Below, piece by piece: positions 8,640 through 17,944 of a DNA stretch of 64,000 bases. Source of the stretch: Agromyces sp. Root81 (GTDB lineage: Bacteria; Actinomycetota; Actinomycetes; Actinomycetales; Microbacteriaceae); NCBI RefSeq assembly GCF_001429165.1, contig NZ_LMIR01000003.1, forward strand, positions 124,001-188,000, given 5' to 3'. Within the stretch, counting starts at the first letter, position 1, and each line of letters opens with the position of its first letter. The translations under genes were made by a program, and so were the position numbers. The notes under the pieces are model-generated. The model saw only the letters and a list, made by a program, of their open reading frames with translations. It did not search any database and was not told where the DNA came from.

Positions 8640-8681
8640 CCTAGCGTGCAGAGCCGGAATGAGCCACTTCGCCGCGACGAG

Positions 8682-9314
8682 CTACTCCCCCGCTGCGCCC
8701 CACTCGAAGCCGTCGGGGTCGGTGAACGAACCGGCATCTCCGTTGATCAGGATGCGACGCGACCCCGTGCCCTCGGCGGCGACGCCGACGGTCTTGGCGA
8801 GCGCGCGACGCTTGTAGAGGCCCAGGCCGATCGGGCTCGCCGGCGTCGCGAAGTCGACGTAGCTGCCGAAGCTCTTCGCGATCGTGAGGCCGCGGTCGGT
8901 GTAGAACCGCTTGCTCGCGCCCACGTCTTCGGCGCCGATCAGCAGCACGAGGTTGTCGATCGTGCGGGTCGCAGGCCCGGTGTCCTTCTTCGACGAGGTG
9001 GCGACCTGCCAGATCGCCCCGTCGGGCGCCTGCACGACGCCGCCGAAGCCCCACATGGACTTCTCGGCGGGCTTCAGCACCGTCGCCCCGGCGGCGACCG
9101 CCGAGTCGAAGAGCGAGGTGACGTCGGCCGGCTGCGACACGATGACCGACATGGTGAATCCGCGGAAGCCGGTGGTCGGGGCATCCGCTGCCCTGGTGCG
9201 GACCTGCGGGCCGAGGCCGAAGGCGTCGGCGTAGAAGCGGGCTGCTGCGTCGGGGTCGGTCGCGTCGAGGGTGATCGAGTCGATGGAGGTGAGTTTGATC
9301 GTTTCCGTGTTCAT
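8682..9314 (-). CDS. VOC-family (glyoxalase-like) protein, two-domain
   Basis: 210 residues with two glyoxalase/bleomycin-resistance (VOC) modules. The first starts with ITLDATDPDAAARFYADAFG, the second with LVLLIGAEDVGASKRFYTDR, and the end is DPDGFEWGAAGE. VOC proteins bind a metal between beta-alpha-beta-beta-beta repeats and act as lyases, dioxygenases or resistance proteins; the substrate is unknown here. I start at MNTETIKL; a start six codons earlier is possible. A fragment of its 3' end recurs at 2873-2914. Confidence 0.8.
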   Translation of the reverse strand: MNTETIKLTSIDSITLDATDPDAAARFYADAFGLGPQVRTRAADAPTTGFRGFTMSVIVSQPADVTSLFDSAVAAGATVLKPAEKSMWGFGGVVQAPDGAIWQVATSSKKDTGPATRTIDNLVLLIGAEDVGASKRFYTDRGLTIAKSFGSYVDFATPASPIGLGLYKRRALAKTVGVAAEGTGSRRILINGDAGSFTDPDGFEWGAAGE

Positions 9315-9467
9315 ACCGCCGACGCTAATCACGTCGTTCGGCGGATGCTTCTCCGATTCTGCTCGCTTCGGTGTTCGCCTCTTCGGCCCTTCGGCACCGC
9401 CTCAACCGAGGGCGGCCGCGGGACATCGGTGATTGTGCACGACCGCCGACCGGAGCATCCTGAGACC

Positions 9468-9863
9468 ATGAGCGATCGCGAGGACTTCCTGATCTGGCTC
9501 CAGAGCGAGTTCGTGCGGGCCGAACGCGCCATGTTCAACGGCGACGATGGCCCGCGCCGCGCGATCTGGTCGGAGGACGAACCGGTCAGCGTGCTCGGTG
9601 CGTGGCGAAACGCCTCGAATCGGGCCGAGCTCGTCGAGGCGTTCGAGGAGCTCGCGACGAGCTTCTCGGACTGCGCCGACTACGCGTACGACCTGATCGC
9701 GTTCAACGTGCTCGGCGAGATGGCGTACACCGTGGGATACGAGCGGGTCTCGACCTCGGTCGACGGGCAGCCCCGCACCTTCACGTTGCGCGCCACCCAG
9801 GTGTACCGGCGCGAGCCGAGCGGCTGGCGGATCGTGCACCGGCACGCCGACAAGGTCGGGTAG
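9468..9863 (+). CDS. SnoaL/DUF4440-like (NTF2-fold) protein
   Basis: 131 residues. The pattern is that of NTF2-fold small proteins: an N-terminal helix (DFLIWLQSEFVRAERAMFNG), a central pocket and the late strand pair TQVYRREPSGWRIVHRHADK, which is the hallmark end of SnoaL/DUF4440 domains. Such proteins are cytosolic and bind or isomerise small ligands; none can be named. It is convergent with the membrane gene at 9868, with only 4 bp between the stops. Confidence 0.75.
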   Translation: MSDREDFLIWLQSEFVRAERAMFNGDDGPRRAIWSEDEPVSVLGAWRNASNRAELVEAFEELATSFSDCADYAYDLIAFNVLGEMAYTVGYERVSTSVDGQPRTFTLRATQVYRREPSGWRIVHRHADKVG

Positions 9864-9867
9864 CGGG

Positions 9868-10539
9868 TCAGAAGCGCATCGGGAAGGTGAGCAGCACGAC
9901 GAACCCGCTCACGGCGATGACGCCGGCCAGCCCGAGCATCATCCATGCCGCGACGTGGTGGATGTCGCGCTGCGCCATCGCGGTCAGGAACAGCACGAGG
10001 GCGAACAGCACGGTCAGCAGCGAGTAGTTGTCTCCTCGCTCGGTGTCCTCGAGCGCCTGAGCGAATCGCTCATCGGCGACGGCGGTGCGCTCCGCGCTCT
10101 CCTCGGTGCCCGGCGGCACGTACTCCGCCATCGCGAACGGCCCCGGCTCGACCTCCCCGTCGGTCTGCCAGGCGTCGAAGGCGATCCTGAAGTGCGGCGT
10201 GAAACGTGCCTCGATCTGATCGGCGAGCGCCGTGTCGCCCTCCGCGGTGGCGGTCACCCACTCCGCGTAGATGATGAGGTCGACCACCCGGGCCTCACGC
10301 GCCTGGCTGTCGGCATCGCTCGCCTCGACGCGGGCAGCGGATGCCTCGGCGAACGCGATCGCCCGTTCGCCGCTCCACTTGGCGGACTGGAAACCGCACC
10401 AGGCGGTGAGGATGGCGGTCACCGAGAGCATCGCCACCGCGACGATCTCGATGAAGGGCCGGTGCCGCCACCTGGAGACCGGTGCAGGCTTGGTGGCGGC
10501 CAGCGCGGAGGGCTCCCTCTCCGTCGATGCCTCGCTCAT
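9868..10539 (-). CDS. DUF4337-like membrane protein
   Basis: 223 residues. One hydrophobic segment follows a basic N-terminus (FIEIVAVAMLSVTAILTAWC, about residues 29-48); then a helical soluble part of about 100 residues rich in Ala/Glu; then two C-terminal membrane helices (YSLLTVLFALVLFLTAMA and AAWMMLGLAGVIAVSGFVVL). The motif GFQSAKWSGERA after helix 1 is as in DUF4337-type proteins of unknown function. Ribosome site AAGGGGG lies before the ATG. Single gene. Confidence 0.7.
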   Translation of the reverse strand: MSEASTEREPSALAATKPAPVSRWRHRPFIEIVAVAMLSVTAILTAWCGFQSAKWSGERAIAFAEASAARVEASDADSQAREARVVDLIIYAEWVTATAEGDTALADQIEARFTPHFRIAFDAWQTDGEVEPGPFAMAEYVPPGTEESAERTAVADERFAQALEDTERGDNYSLLTVLFALVLFLTAMAQRDIHHVAAWMMLGLAGVIAVSGFVVLLTFPMRF

Positions 10540-10694
10540 GGTGCCCCCTTCAGCCCACCCGACACGGATTGCTGCTCACCATGGCATAGCCATGCGCATC
10601 CGCGCCACCGCCGTCTCGGTCCGCAGACCGGGGCTCCGGCCGGCCGATCCGCCGTGGCGCGAGCGCGCGCCGCGCCATCCTTCTTCACTCGAAC

Positions 10695-10726
10695 CTTCGG
10701 TACTTCGGTACTTCGGTACTTCGGTA
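10695..10726. repeat. Four tandem copies of CTTCGGTA
   Basis: The 8-mer CTTCGGTA is repeated four times without interruption 40 bp upstream of the gene at 10767. The unit is not a multiple of three and lies in the intergenic region, so copy-number change would alter promoter geometry, not a protein. The rest of 10540-10766 shows only a TAGGAT -10 hexamer at 10755-10760. Confidence 0.85.
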
Positions 10727-10766
10727 CCGCCCCGCGAACACCGACATCCGCTCGTAGGATCGGGCC

Positions 10767-11291
10767 ATGGGAGCGCAGGAGTATCGATACGACACCGAGG
10801 TCGTGCGGCTCTTCTACGACCACGCCTCAACAGTGGTCTGGTTTCCGTATCCCGTTCCCTACGAGGAGAGCGGGCTGAGCCCGACGCTGGTCGCCGACCT
10901 ACAGGCGTGGGGGCGGCTGCACGATACGGGGCTCGACCATGAGCAGCAGTGGCGTTCGCCTGAACTGCCCGCCATGGCCGACGAGCAGCGGCAGGGGCTC
11001 GCGCATCGCCTCGGCGACGAGCTCGGCTCGGCCTTCGAGGTCGAGTTCGACGTGCCGCGCGGCGTCTGGTTCGGGCCCCGCAAGACGAGCTATCGCTCAT
11101 CGGAGCCGCCGACGAATCCCGAGGCCGCCGCGATCTTCACGGCTTGGGCTGACGAGGCGAGGGCCGAACGCGCCGAGCTGGCGCAGCGGGCCGCTGAGGG
11201 GTGGTCCTCTGATGAGTCGTTCGGCTGGTACGCCGTTCAGCCTGACAGCGGGCAGAAGTTCGTGCCGCGCGAACGACCGACACAGGAATGA
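10767..11291 (+). CDS. Conserved hypothetical protein
   Basis: 174 residues, not recognised. It begins MGAQEYRYDTEVVRLFYDHA, is rich in Trp and acidic residues, and has no signal peptide or membrane segment. Composition and codon use match the neighbours, so it is a real gene. TAGGAT lies 6 nt before the ATG, indicating a leaderless transcript. The 8-bp tandem repeat lies upstream of the -35 area. No functional motif seen. Confidence 0.65.
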   Translation: MGAQEYRYDTEVVRLFYDHASTVVWFPYPVPYEESGLSPTLVADLQAWGRLHDTGLDHEQQWRSPELPAMADEQRQGLAHRLGDELGSAFEVEFDVPRGVWFGPRKTSYRSSEPPTNPEAAAIFTAWADEARAERAELAQRAAEGWSSDESFGWYAVQPDSGQKFVPRERPTQE

Positions 11292-11313
11292 CGAGCACCC
11301 GGCGAGCCGCCGC

Positions 11314-12651
11314 CTACGCGCGCGTCGACGCCTTCCGCGCGGTGCGCTGAGCCGTCACCCGTGCGGCGACAGTCTTGGGCGTCGGGTCCCCCGGCGACAG
11401 CACAGCCCTGAGCGCAGTGCACTCGCGCTCGGCGGCACCGTCGTCGGAGGCGGCGATGAGCATCGCGACGACGAACGCTGCCGCCGCGATCGGCAGGGCG
11501 ATCGCGGCATCCGCCCAGTACACGTCGAACCAGACGTCGGCGAACGCGACCACGACGGCGACCGGGGCGACCGCTGCGACGAGCCCCTGTGCGAGCAGCC
11601 GGGCGGCGCGGGGGCCGATGAGGAACCGCTCGATGCGGTCACCGCGCGTGCGACGCGGCTGTCCGTCGGCGATCCAGCGTGCGGCCGCGACCTCGCGCAC
11701 GCGCAGCACGACGAGGTTGACGACGAGCAGCGCCACTAGCAGCCCGGCGAGCACCGCCATGACGACACCCGAGGTAGCGCTGAGCCAGTCGATGAACCGC
11801 TCGCCCGGCTCGTCGTAGTACCGTTTGTCGCACGAGCGGCACGGTTGGCGCATCGCGACCGACCCGAACCACACCACGACCGCGAGGCCGAGCGCCGCGC
11901 CGGTCGCGCCGGTGGCCCACGTCAACGGCCAGGTGACGCGTGGAGCGAGGATCGCGGGGCCGTCGTCTTTGACGGATGCCATGCGGCGGCGCTGCTCGGA
12001 CTGCGCGACGAACGCGTGGCGGGCCGCCCAGTCGGCGACGAGCGGCTGCGCCCGACTCTGCCAACGGTCGGCCGCAACGCCGAGCAGGGGGCCGAGCACC
12101 ACCCAGGCGACGATGACCACGGCGCAGACGACCAGACCGATCCACGGCTCCGGGTTGCCGCGAACGTCTTCCACGGTGGCCAGCATCGCGACCAGCATCG
12201 CGGCGACGACCAGCGCGATGACGCCCCAGGCACGCACGAGCCTGCTCAGCGTGCGCGCCGGGGCCGTGGCCACACGCGCTCGGGCGCGCGCACTCGGCAC
12301 GGCCGCGCGGTCTCGTCGCACGACCGCTTCGAGTCTGCGGAAGAACAGGGCGCGGTCCACCGCGTACAGCACGGGCAGCGCGACGCCGACGGCTGCGGCG
12401 ACGATGCTCGCGGCGCCGAAGCCGGCTCGAACGAACAGGTCGTACTCGATCGCGTCGTTCAGCCGACCGAACGCCTCCTCGCCGACGATGCCGGTGATGA
12501 GCGCGACACCGGCGACGACGCCCATGCCCACGGCGAACCCGATCACCACGTCGAGCGCCGCCCGCGCGTACCGGGATCCGCCGCCGCCCACGTCGACGAA
12601 TCGCGGCAGGTCTGCGGCTCGGGTGTGCTGGGTTTGATCGTTCGGGCGCAC
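11314..12651 (-). CDS. Polytopic membrane protein of unknown function
   Basis: 445 residues with about 8 hydrophobic segments, for example VVIGFAVGMGVVAGVALITG, VIALVVAAMLVAMLATV and VMAVLAGLLVALLVVNLVVL. A loop CRSCDKRYYDEPGERF carries a Cys-x2-Cys pair that might bind metal or form a disulfide. The start is GTG after AGGAACC. No family recognised. It is convergent with 10767 and divergent from the hydrolase operon at 12779. Confidence 0.65.
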   Translation of the reverse strand: MRPNDQTQHTRAADLPRFVDVGGGGSRYARAALDVVIGFAVGMGVVAGVALITGIVGEEAFGRLNDAIEYDLFVRAGFGAASIVAAAVGVALPVLYAVDRALFFRRLEAVVRRDRAAVPSARARARVATAPARTLSRLVRAWGVIALVVAAMLVAMLATVEDVRGNPEPWIGLVVCAVVIVAWVVLGPLLGVAADRWQSRAQPLVADWAARHAFVAQSEQRRRMASVKDDGPAILAPRVTWPLTWATGATGAALGLAVVVWFGSVAMRQPCRSCDKRYYDEPGERFIDWLSATSGVVMAVLAGLLVALLVVNLVVLRVREVAAARWIADGQPRRTRGDRIERFLIGPRAARLLAQGLVAAVAPVAVVVAFADVWFDVYWADAAIALPIAAAAFVVAMLIAASDDGAAERECTALRAVLSPGDPTPKTVAARVTAQRTARKASTRA

Positions 12652-12719
12652 CAGGTTCCTCGGGGTCGGGGCGGGTCGGCTCGGCTCAGCGTACTTGAGT
12701 GGTCGCCGCCCGACTCACC

Positions 12720-12760
12720 TTGACAATTTTCCTGAGTCGACTCATAATTGAGTCAACTCA
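12720..12760 (+). promoter_or_regulatory. Strong sigma-70-type promoter with two copies of a TGAGT-N2-ACTCA operator
   Basis: TTGACA (12720-12725), a 17-bp spacer and CATAAT (12743-12748) make a near-consensus promoter. TGAGTCGACTCA (12733-12744) sits in the spacer and TGAGTCAACTCA (12749-12760) just after the -10. The copies are 16 bp apart, placing them on nearly the same helix face. The TetR encoded at 14496 at the end of this operon is the natural candidate repressor. Confidence 0.8.
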
Positions 12761-12778
12761 CGAACAAGGAGAACTCCC

Positions 12779-13645
12779 ATGAACACCACCCCCGATACCG
12801 CGAGCGGGCCCGTCACGTCGTACGCGAAGGCCCCCACCCGCACGATCACCGCCGGCGGCGTCACCTACGCCTACCGCGAGCTGGGCCCGAAGGGCGGCGT
12901 GCCCGTCGTCTTCTTCGTGCACCTCGCGGCGACGCTCGACAACTGGGACCCGCGCATCATCGACCCCATCGCCGAAGGCCGCCACGTCATCACCTTCGAC
13001 AACCGTGGCGTCGGCACGACCACCGGTCAGGTGCCCGACTCGGTCGAGGCGATGGCCGCTGATGCCTACACCTTCATCCGCGCGCTCGGCTTCGACAAGA
13101 TCGACATCTTCTCGTTCTCGCTCGGCGGCATGGTCGCCCAAGCCCTCGTCGTCGAGCACCCCGAGCTCGTGCGCAAGCTCGTCCTCACCGGCACCGGGCC
13201 CGCCGGCGGCACCGGCATCGACAAGGTCGTCGGCGTCACCTACTTCGACATCCTGCGCGCGACCCTGACCCGCTCCGACCCGAAGGAGTTCCTCTTCTTC
13301 AACCGCAACGCCACCGGCAAGCCCGCCGCGAAGGCATTCGTCACGCGACTCCACGAGCGCACCGTCGACCGCGACGCCCCGATCACGACGAAGGCGTTCC
13401 AGACGCAGCTGAAGGCGATCAAGAAGTGGGGTCGCTCGGCGCCCGCAGACCTCTCGAAGCTCACTCAGCCCACCCTGATCGCGAACGGCGACCACGACCG
13501 CATGGTGCCCTCGGTGCTCTCCGACAACCTCCACCGCCGCATCGCGGGGTCGGAGCTGATCATCTACCCCGACTCCGGCCACGGCGGCATCTTCCAGTTC
13601 CATGACCGCTTCGCCCCCGTCGCCGTCGAGTTCCTCTCGCGCTGA
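12779..13645 (+). CDS. Alpha/beta hydrolase
   Basis: 288 residues, cytoplasmic alpha/beta hydrolase close to non-heme haloperoxidase and hydroxynitrile-lyase-like proteins. The nucleophile elbow FSFSLGGMVA puts Ser near residue 114; the acid is in GDHDRMVP and the His in DSGHGGI. The usual HGxG oxyanion stretch is VHLAATLDNWD, so the second glycine is changed. AAGGAG precedes the ATG by 8 nt. It is the first gene of a three-gene unit with the EthD-like protein (31 bp on) and a TetR regulator, and the promoter carries a doubled operator. Confidence 0.85.
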   Translation: MNTTPDTASGPVTSYAKAPTRTITAGGVTYAYRELGPKGGVPVVFFVHLAATLDNWDPRIIDPIAEGRHVITFDNRGVGTTTGQVPDSVEAMAADAYTFIRALGFDKIDIFSFSLGGMVAQALVVEHPELVRKLVLTGTGPAGGTGIDKVVGVTYFDILRATLTRSDPKEFLFFNRNATGKPAAKAFVTRLHERTVDRDAPITTKAFQTQLKAIKKWGRSAPADLSKLTQPTLIANGDHDRMVPSVLSDNLHRRIAGSELIIYPDSGHGGIFQFHDRFAPVAVEFLSR

Positions 13646-13676
13646 CCGGCATCCGATTCGACCAAGGAGGCACGCC

Positions 13677-14465
13677 ATGACGAACACGATCCCGTTCATG
13701 AAGAAGGCGCTCGCGTCATCCATCCTGCTGTGGATGCGCACCGATCAGCCCTGCCAACAGGGCATGGAGCACTGGAAAGGCCCGCACTCGAAGATCATCG
13801 CGGCGAGTCCGGGGCTCGACGAATACCGGCAGCTCCACCTCGACGCCGCAAACGCCGGGCTGTGGCCCGCCACGCACGGTGTCGAGACGGCCATTCCCGC
13901 AGATCGCAAGGTCGACGGGGTCGCCGAGGTCACCTTCGCCTCCGCGCTCGCGCCGTTGCAGGGCCGCGCGCAGACCAAACTCGCATTCCAAGACGAGGTG
14001 AACGTGTTCCGGCGCACCCTGATGTACGCCGGGCCGCCCAACTCCACTCGCTGGTACGAGCGAACCGGCGACACGGGGTCACGTGCCCTCATCTCCGTCA
14101 GGCGACGAGGAGGCGTCGGCACCCGAGCGTTCCGGAGGCACCTCACCGACGCCCTCGTGCCCGCGCTCGCGAAGACCGCGAAGTTGACCGAGCTGCGCAC
14201 CCAGGTGTTCATGCCCTGGAACGAGCGGCTCTGGAACACGCCCGACGTCGCCCACGACAATCCCGTCGATCAGCGGTTCCACGCCTCGCTCGTGCTCGGC
14301 TTCGCCGATGCCGCCGCGCGCGCGGCGTTCTTCGACGGCGACGAGATCTCGACCATGTCGGACGAGCTGTCGATGTTCGCATCGGCGATCCACGCCTACA
14401 ACGTGTCCGAGGCGTTGACGTATGTACGAGAGGGCCGCGTCCTGCCGCATTATGCTCAGAACTGA
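13677..14465 (+). CDS. EthD-like dimeric alpha/beta-barrel protein
   Basis: 262 residues. The N-terminus LLWMRTDQPCQQGMEHWKGP followed by HSKIIAASPGLDEYRQLHLD is of the EthD type (W-x2-x-H around residue 36-40), and a second related half follows around residue 130 (GVGTRAFRRHLTDALVPALA), so it may be a fused pair of ferredoxin-like domains. Such proteins take part in degradation or polyketide-type chemistry as dimeric barrels. AAGGAGG precedes the ATG. It is co-transcribed with the hydrolase. Confidence 0.6.
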   Translation: MTNTIPFMKKALASSILLWMRTDQPCQQGMEHWKGPHSKIIAASPGLDEYRQLHLDAANAGLWPATHGVETAIPADRKVDGVAEVTFASALAPLQGRAQTKLAFQDEVNVFRRTLMYAGPPNSTRWYERTGDTGSRALISVRRRGGVGTRAFRRHLTDALVPALAKTAKLTELRTQVFMPWNERLWNTPDVAHDNPVDQRFHASLVLGFADAAARAAFFDGDEISTMSDELSMFASAIHAYNVSEALTYVREGRVLPHYAQN

Positions 14466-14469
14466 GCAC
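14454..14469. promoter_or_regulatory. 16-bp palindrome before the TetR gene
   Basis: Arms TGCTCAG and CTGAGCA flank AA, overlapping the stop codon of the EthD-like gene and 26 bp before the TetR ATG. It differs from the two TGAGT-N2-ACTCA sites at 12733-12760 but shares the TGAG core, so it may be a second operator for local autoregulation, or a small hairpin. Confidence 0.5.
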
Positions 14470-14495
14470 AGTCAGATCGAATCCTGGAGGACGGA

Positions 14496-15098
14496 ATGGC
14501 CTCGGTCACGGCACCGGTCGGGCGGCGCGAGCGGAACAAGCAGGTCAAGCTCGAACGCATCACCGCCGCCGCGCGAGAACTCTTCGCCGAGCACGGCGTC
14601 GACGACGTCACCACACAGCAGATCGCCGAGAAGGCCGACATCGGCGCCGGCACCCTGTTCCTCTACGCCAAGACCAAGGGCGAGCTGCTCCTGCTCGTGC
14701 AGAACTCCGCCTACGCCGACGCCCTCGAAGAGGGACGCGCGGCCGCAGCGAGCCTGCCCGATGCGCTCGACGCAGTGATGGCGATCGTGCGCCCGGTCGT
14801 GCACTGCAACCGCATCCAGATCGACAACGGGCGCACCTACCTGCGCGAACTCGTCTTCGGCGACCCCGAAGAGCCGCACCACCGCGACGCGCTCACGCTG
14901 ACCCTGCAGACCGAAGAGGCCGTCGCCGCCGTGCTGCGTCGCGACGACCGCGTCGGCGAGCGCGACGCCGCCACCCTCGCGCGCATCGTCTCGGCGATCA
15001 TGTTCGTCACCATGGCGGCGACGGTGAACATCACCCGCACCGTCGACGAGCTCGTGCAGGAGATCAGTGACCAGGTCGGCGTTCTGCTCCAGAGCTGA
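14496..15098 (+). CDS. TetR-family transcriptional regulator
   Basis: 200 residues. HTH at about residues 20-62 (AARELFAEHGVDDVTTQQIA then EKADIGAGTLFLYAKTKGEL), a clear TetR signature, followed by a helical ligand domain. A GGAGG site is 6 nt before the ATG. It is the third gene after the hydrolase and EthD-like genes, and palindromes lie both in front of the operon and in front of this gene, so it is probably the local repressor. Confidence 0.85.
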   Translation: MASVTAPVGRRERNKQVKLERITAAARELFAEHGVDDVTTQQIAEKADIGAGTLFLYAKTKGELLLLVQNSAYADALEEGRAAAASLPDALDAVMAIVRPVVHCNRIQIDNGRTYLRELVFGDPEEPHHRDALTLTLQTEEAVAAVLRRDDRVGERDAATLARIVSAIMFVTMAATVNITRTVDELVQEISDQVGVLLQS

Positions 15099-15118
15099 TC
15101 GCCCGCCACAAACACGCA

Positions 15119-15153
15119 GAACGCCCGGCCCTCACGAGGAGGACCGGGCGTTC
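15119..15153. terminator. Bidirectional hairpin between convergent genes
   Basis: GAACGCCCGGCC and GGACCGGGCGTTC form a 12-13 bp GC-rich stem with one bulge and a 10-nt loop. It lies between the convergent ends of the TetR gene (15098) and the ClpC-like gene (15212). No long U-run follows, as is common in high-GC actinobacteria. Confidence 0.7.
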
Positions 15154-15211
15154 GTGGTTCGACCGGTTACCGCCGCTGCTTCACGCGGTTACGCGCGACG
15201 CGGCGAAGCGG

Positions 15212-17818
15212 TTACGCCGCCAGCGGCAGCGCCACGGTGGCACGGGGCACGGATGCCACGACGAACTCGCCGCCCGAGGCATCCACCTGCACGCCCTCGC
15301 CGTCGCCGAGCGCACCGCTCACGAACAGGTCGCTGATGCGGTCGTCGATCTCGCGCTGGATGACCCGGCGCAGGGGCCGGGCGCCGTACTCGGGCTCGTA
15401 GCCGCGTTCGGCCAGCAGCGCCACCGCGGCATCCGTCACCTCGAAGGCGACCTCGCGCGCGGCGAGCCGCGACGCGGTCGCGCCGAGCATGAGGCGCACG
15501 ATCTGCGCGAGCTGCGGCTCGTCGAGCTTCTGGAACAGCACGATCTCGTCGATGCGGTTCAGGAACTCGGGGCGCATGGCCTCGCGCACCTTGCCCATGA
15601 CGCGGTTGCGCACGTCATCGGAGGAGCTGAAGCCCGAGCCATCCGTCGAGGCGACGAAGCCGAGGGCACCCGAGCGCGACGCGAGGAACTCCGAACCGAG
15701 GTTCGAGGTCATCACGATCACCGTGTTGCGGAAGTCGACCGTGCGACCCTGGCCGTCGGTCAGGCGCCCGTCGTCGAGCACCTGCAGCAGCAGGTTGAAC
15801 ACGTCGGGGTGCGCCTTCTCGATCTCGTCGAACAGCACGATCGAGTACGGGTTGCGCCGCACGCGCTCGGTGAGCTGCCCCGCCTCGTCGTAACCGACAT
15901 AGCCGGGAGGGGCGCCGACGAGCCGCGACACCGTGTGCCGCTCGCCGAACTCGCTCATGTCGAAGCGCACGATCGCCTGCTCGTCGTCGAAGAGCGACGA
16001 CGCCAGCGCACGCGCCAGCTCGGTCTTGCCGACACCCGTCGGCCCGAGGAACAGGAAGGATCCGACCGGGCGCTTGGCGTCGCCCATGCCGGTGCGGCTG
16101 CGGCGCACGGCCTTCGCGACCGCGGTGACCGCGTCGTCCTGACCGATGACGCGCGCGTGCAGCTCGCCCTCGAGGTCGCCGAGACGCTCGCGCTCGCTCT
16201 CGGTGAGGCGGTTCACCGGAATGCCGGTGGCCCGCGAGATCACCGCCGCGATCTCGCTCTCGTCGATCACGGTCGAGCGTTCGGCACCGTCAGAGCCCAG
16301 CCCGGCGGATGCCGCGGCGCGCCCCTTCTCGGTCGCCTCGTCGAGCTTCGCCTGCACCTTCGAGATCTCGTCGCGGATGCGCGAGGCCTCCTCGTAGTGC
16401 TCGGCGCTCACGGCGGCGTTCTTGTCGGCCTCGAGGTCGGCGAGTCGCGCGATGAGCGCGGAGACATCCGTCTTCATGCCGAGCTTCAGGCGCAGCCGTG
16501 CCCCGGCCTGGTCGATGAGGTCGATGGCCTTGTCGGGCAGCACGCGGTCGGTGAGGTAGCGGGCGCTCAGCTCGACGGAGGCGCGGAGCGCGGCATCCGT
16601 GTATTGCACGCCGTGGTGCTCCTCGTAGGCGGGCTTCAGCCCGTGGAGGATGAGCACGGCGTCTTCGATCGAGGGCTCCCCCACGCGCACCGGCTGGAAC
16701 CGGCGCTCGAGAGCAGGGTCCTTCTCGATGGTGCGGTACTCCTTGAGCGTCGTGGCACCCACGAGGTGCAGCTCGCCGCGCGCGAGGCGCGGCTTCAGGA
16801 TGTTGCCCGCGTCGGTGCCGCCGTCGCCCGAGCCGCCCGCGCCGACCACGGTGTGGATCTCATCGATGAAGATGATGCGTTCGCCCTTGTTTGCGGCGAT
16901 CTCCTCCATGGTCTTGGTGAGGCGCTCCTCGAAGTCGCCGCGGTAGCGGGTGCCCGCGAGCATGCCGGGCAAGTCGAGCGAGATCACGCGCTTGTCGAGC
17001 AGGGCCTCGGGCACCGACTCCTCGACGATCGCGCGGGCGAGGCCCTCGACGATCGCCGTCTTGCCGACGCCGGCCTCGCCGATCAGCACCGGGTTGTTCT
17101 TGGTGCGACGGCTGAGGATCTCGATGGTCTGCTCGATCTCGTCGGCACGGCCGATCACGGGGTCGAGCCCGCCGTTCGCAGCCAGCTCGGTGAGGTCGGT
17201 GCCGAACTTGTCGAGCATGGGGGTGTCGGATGCCCCGGCGCCCGGCATGCCCGAGGCATCCGTGTCGCCATCGGCACCCGGCATGCCGGCTTCGACCGTC
17301 TCGCGCATGCCCTGCGTGAGGGCCTCGGCGGTGACGCCGGCGCGCGCGAGCACCTGGCCGGCAGGGGCATCCTGCCCCAACACGAGCGCGAAGAAGAGGT
17401 GCTCGGGGTCGATGTAGGTCGAGCCGGCCGAGCGCGCCACCTGGTAGCTGTGGAACAGCGCGCGGGAGGCGCTCGGGGTGATCGTGGCCGCGTTGATGTC
17501 GGCGGTGTCGCCGGCAGCGGGCAGGCGCGCCTCGGTCGCGGTGATGAGCCGCTCGGGGGCGACGCCGATGCGGGCGATCGCCTGCTTGACGCTCTCGTCT
17601 TCGACGATCACGCGCAGGATGTGCAAGGCGTCGAGCTCGGTCTGGCCGCGCTCGAGCGCGAAGCGTCCTGCTTGACGCAGGATGCCTTGAGTACGGGCGG
17701 TCAGGAACCGGCTGAGGTCGATCGACCGAGCCTGACGCGCCTGCTCACCCGCGAGATAGCGGGCGAGAAACTCGTCGAACGAGCTCGCGCCGGCTTCGGG
17801 GTTGAAGTCTTCGGGCAC
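15212..17818 (-). CDS. clpC: ClpC-like AAA+ unfoldase (Clp protease ATP-binding subunit)
   Basis: 868 residues. Order: N-terminal Clp_N repeats (to about 150), AAA-1 with Walker [14 protein letters not shown] and Walker B IIFIDEIH, a UVR-like segment ([20 protein letters not shown]), AAA-2 with [13 protein letters not shown] and [12 protein letters not shown], and a C-terminal D2-small domain. An LGF tripeptide in AAA-2 (SGALGFVAS) matches the ClpP-docking loop, so it may feed ClpP. The N-terminus differs from the housekeeping ClpC1 pattern, so this is probably a stress-induced second copy. I use GTG 17818, 4 nt after AGGAGG; a TTG one codon earlier is too close. A HAIR-like box lies upstream. 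Confidence 0.85.
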   Translation of the reverse strand: MPEDFNPEAGASSFDEFLARYLAGEQARQARSIDLSRFLTARTQGILRQAGRFALERGQTELDALHILRVIVEDESVKQAIARIGVAPERLITATEARLPAAGDTADINAATITPSASRALFHSYQVARSAGSTYIDPEHLFFALVLGQDAPAGQVLARAGVTAEALTQGMRETVEAGMPGADGDTDASGMPGAGASDTPMLDKFGTDLTELAANGGLDPVIGRADEIEQTIEILSRRTKNNPVLIGEAGVGKTAIVEGLARAIVEESVPEALLDKRVISLDLPGMLAGTRYRGDFEERLTKTMEEIAANKGERIIFIDEIHTVVGAGGSGDGGTDAGNILKPRLARGELHLVGATTLKEYRTIEKDPALERRFQPVRVGEPSIEDAVLILHGLKPAYEEHHGVQYTDAALRASVELSARYLTDRVLPDKAIDLIDQAGARLRLKLGMKTDVSALIARLADLEADKNAAVSAEHYEEASRIRDEISKVQAKLDEATEKGRAAASAGLGSDGAERSTVIDESEIAAVISRATGIPVNRLTESERERLGDLEGELHARVIGQDDAVTAVAKAVRRSRTGMGDAKRPVGSFLFLGPTGVGKTELARALASSLFDDEQAIVRFDMSEFGERHTVSRLVGAPPGYVGYDEAGQLTERVRRNPYSIVLFDEIEKAHPDVFNLLLQVLDDGRLTDGQGRTVDFRNTVIVMTSNLGSEFLASRSGALGFVASTDGSGFSSSDDVRNRVMGKVREAMRPEFLNRIDEIVLFQKLDEPQLAQIVRLMLGATASRLAAREVAFEVTDAAVALLAERGYEPEYGARPLRRVIQREIDDRISDLFVSGALGDGEGVQVDASGGEFVVASVPRATVALPLAA

Positions 17819-17833
17819 CAATCCTCCTGGAGA

Positions 17834-17854
17834 GTTGAGCGGGGTACGCTCAAG
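17834..17854 (-). promoter_or_regulatory. HAIR-like HspR operator
   Basis: The minus strand reads CTTGAGC, seven bases (GTACCCC), then GCTCAAC: inverted TTGAGC/GCTCAA arms with the 7-bp spacer of the HspR-associated inverted repeat (CTTGAGT-N7-ACTCAAG). It lies 16 bp before the GTG of the ClpC-like gene, on top of the expected promoter. HspR represses chaperone and Clp genes until heat shock; no hspR gene is in the window. Confidence 0.75.
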
Positions 17855-17944
17855 TTCAACGCGGAGCGGGCGTGGGTATTCCCGCAGCGTATCGTCACCA
17901 TGTGATCCACGCAGATGTGCGTGTACTCACGCTGATCGCGCGAC

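Noticed and set aside
15809-17905. 698-codon open frame antisense to the ClpC-like gene
   Set aside because: Composition of a shadow frame; the opposite strand encodes all Clp motifs.
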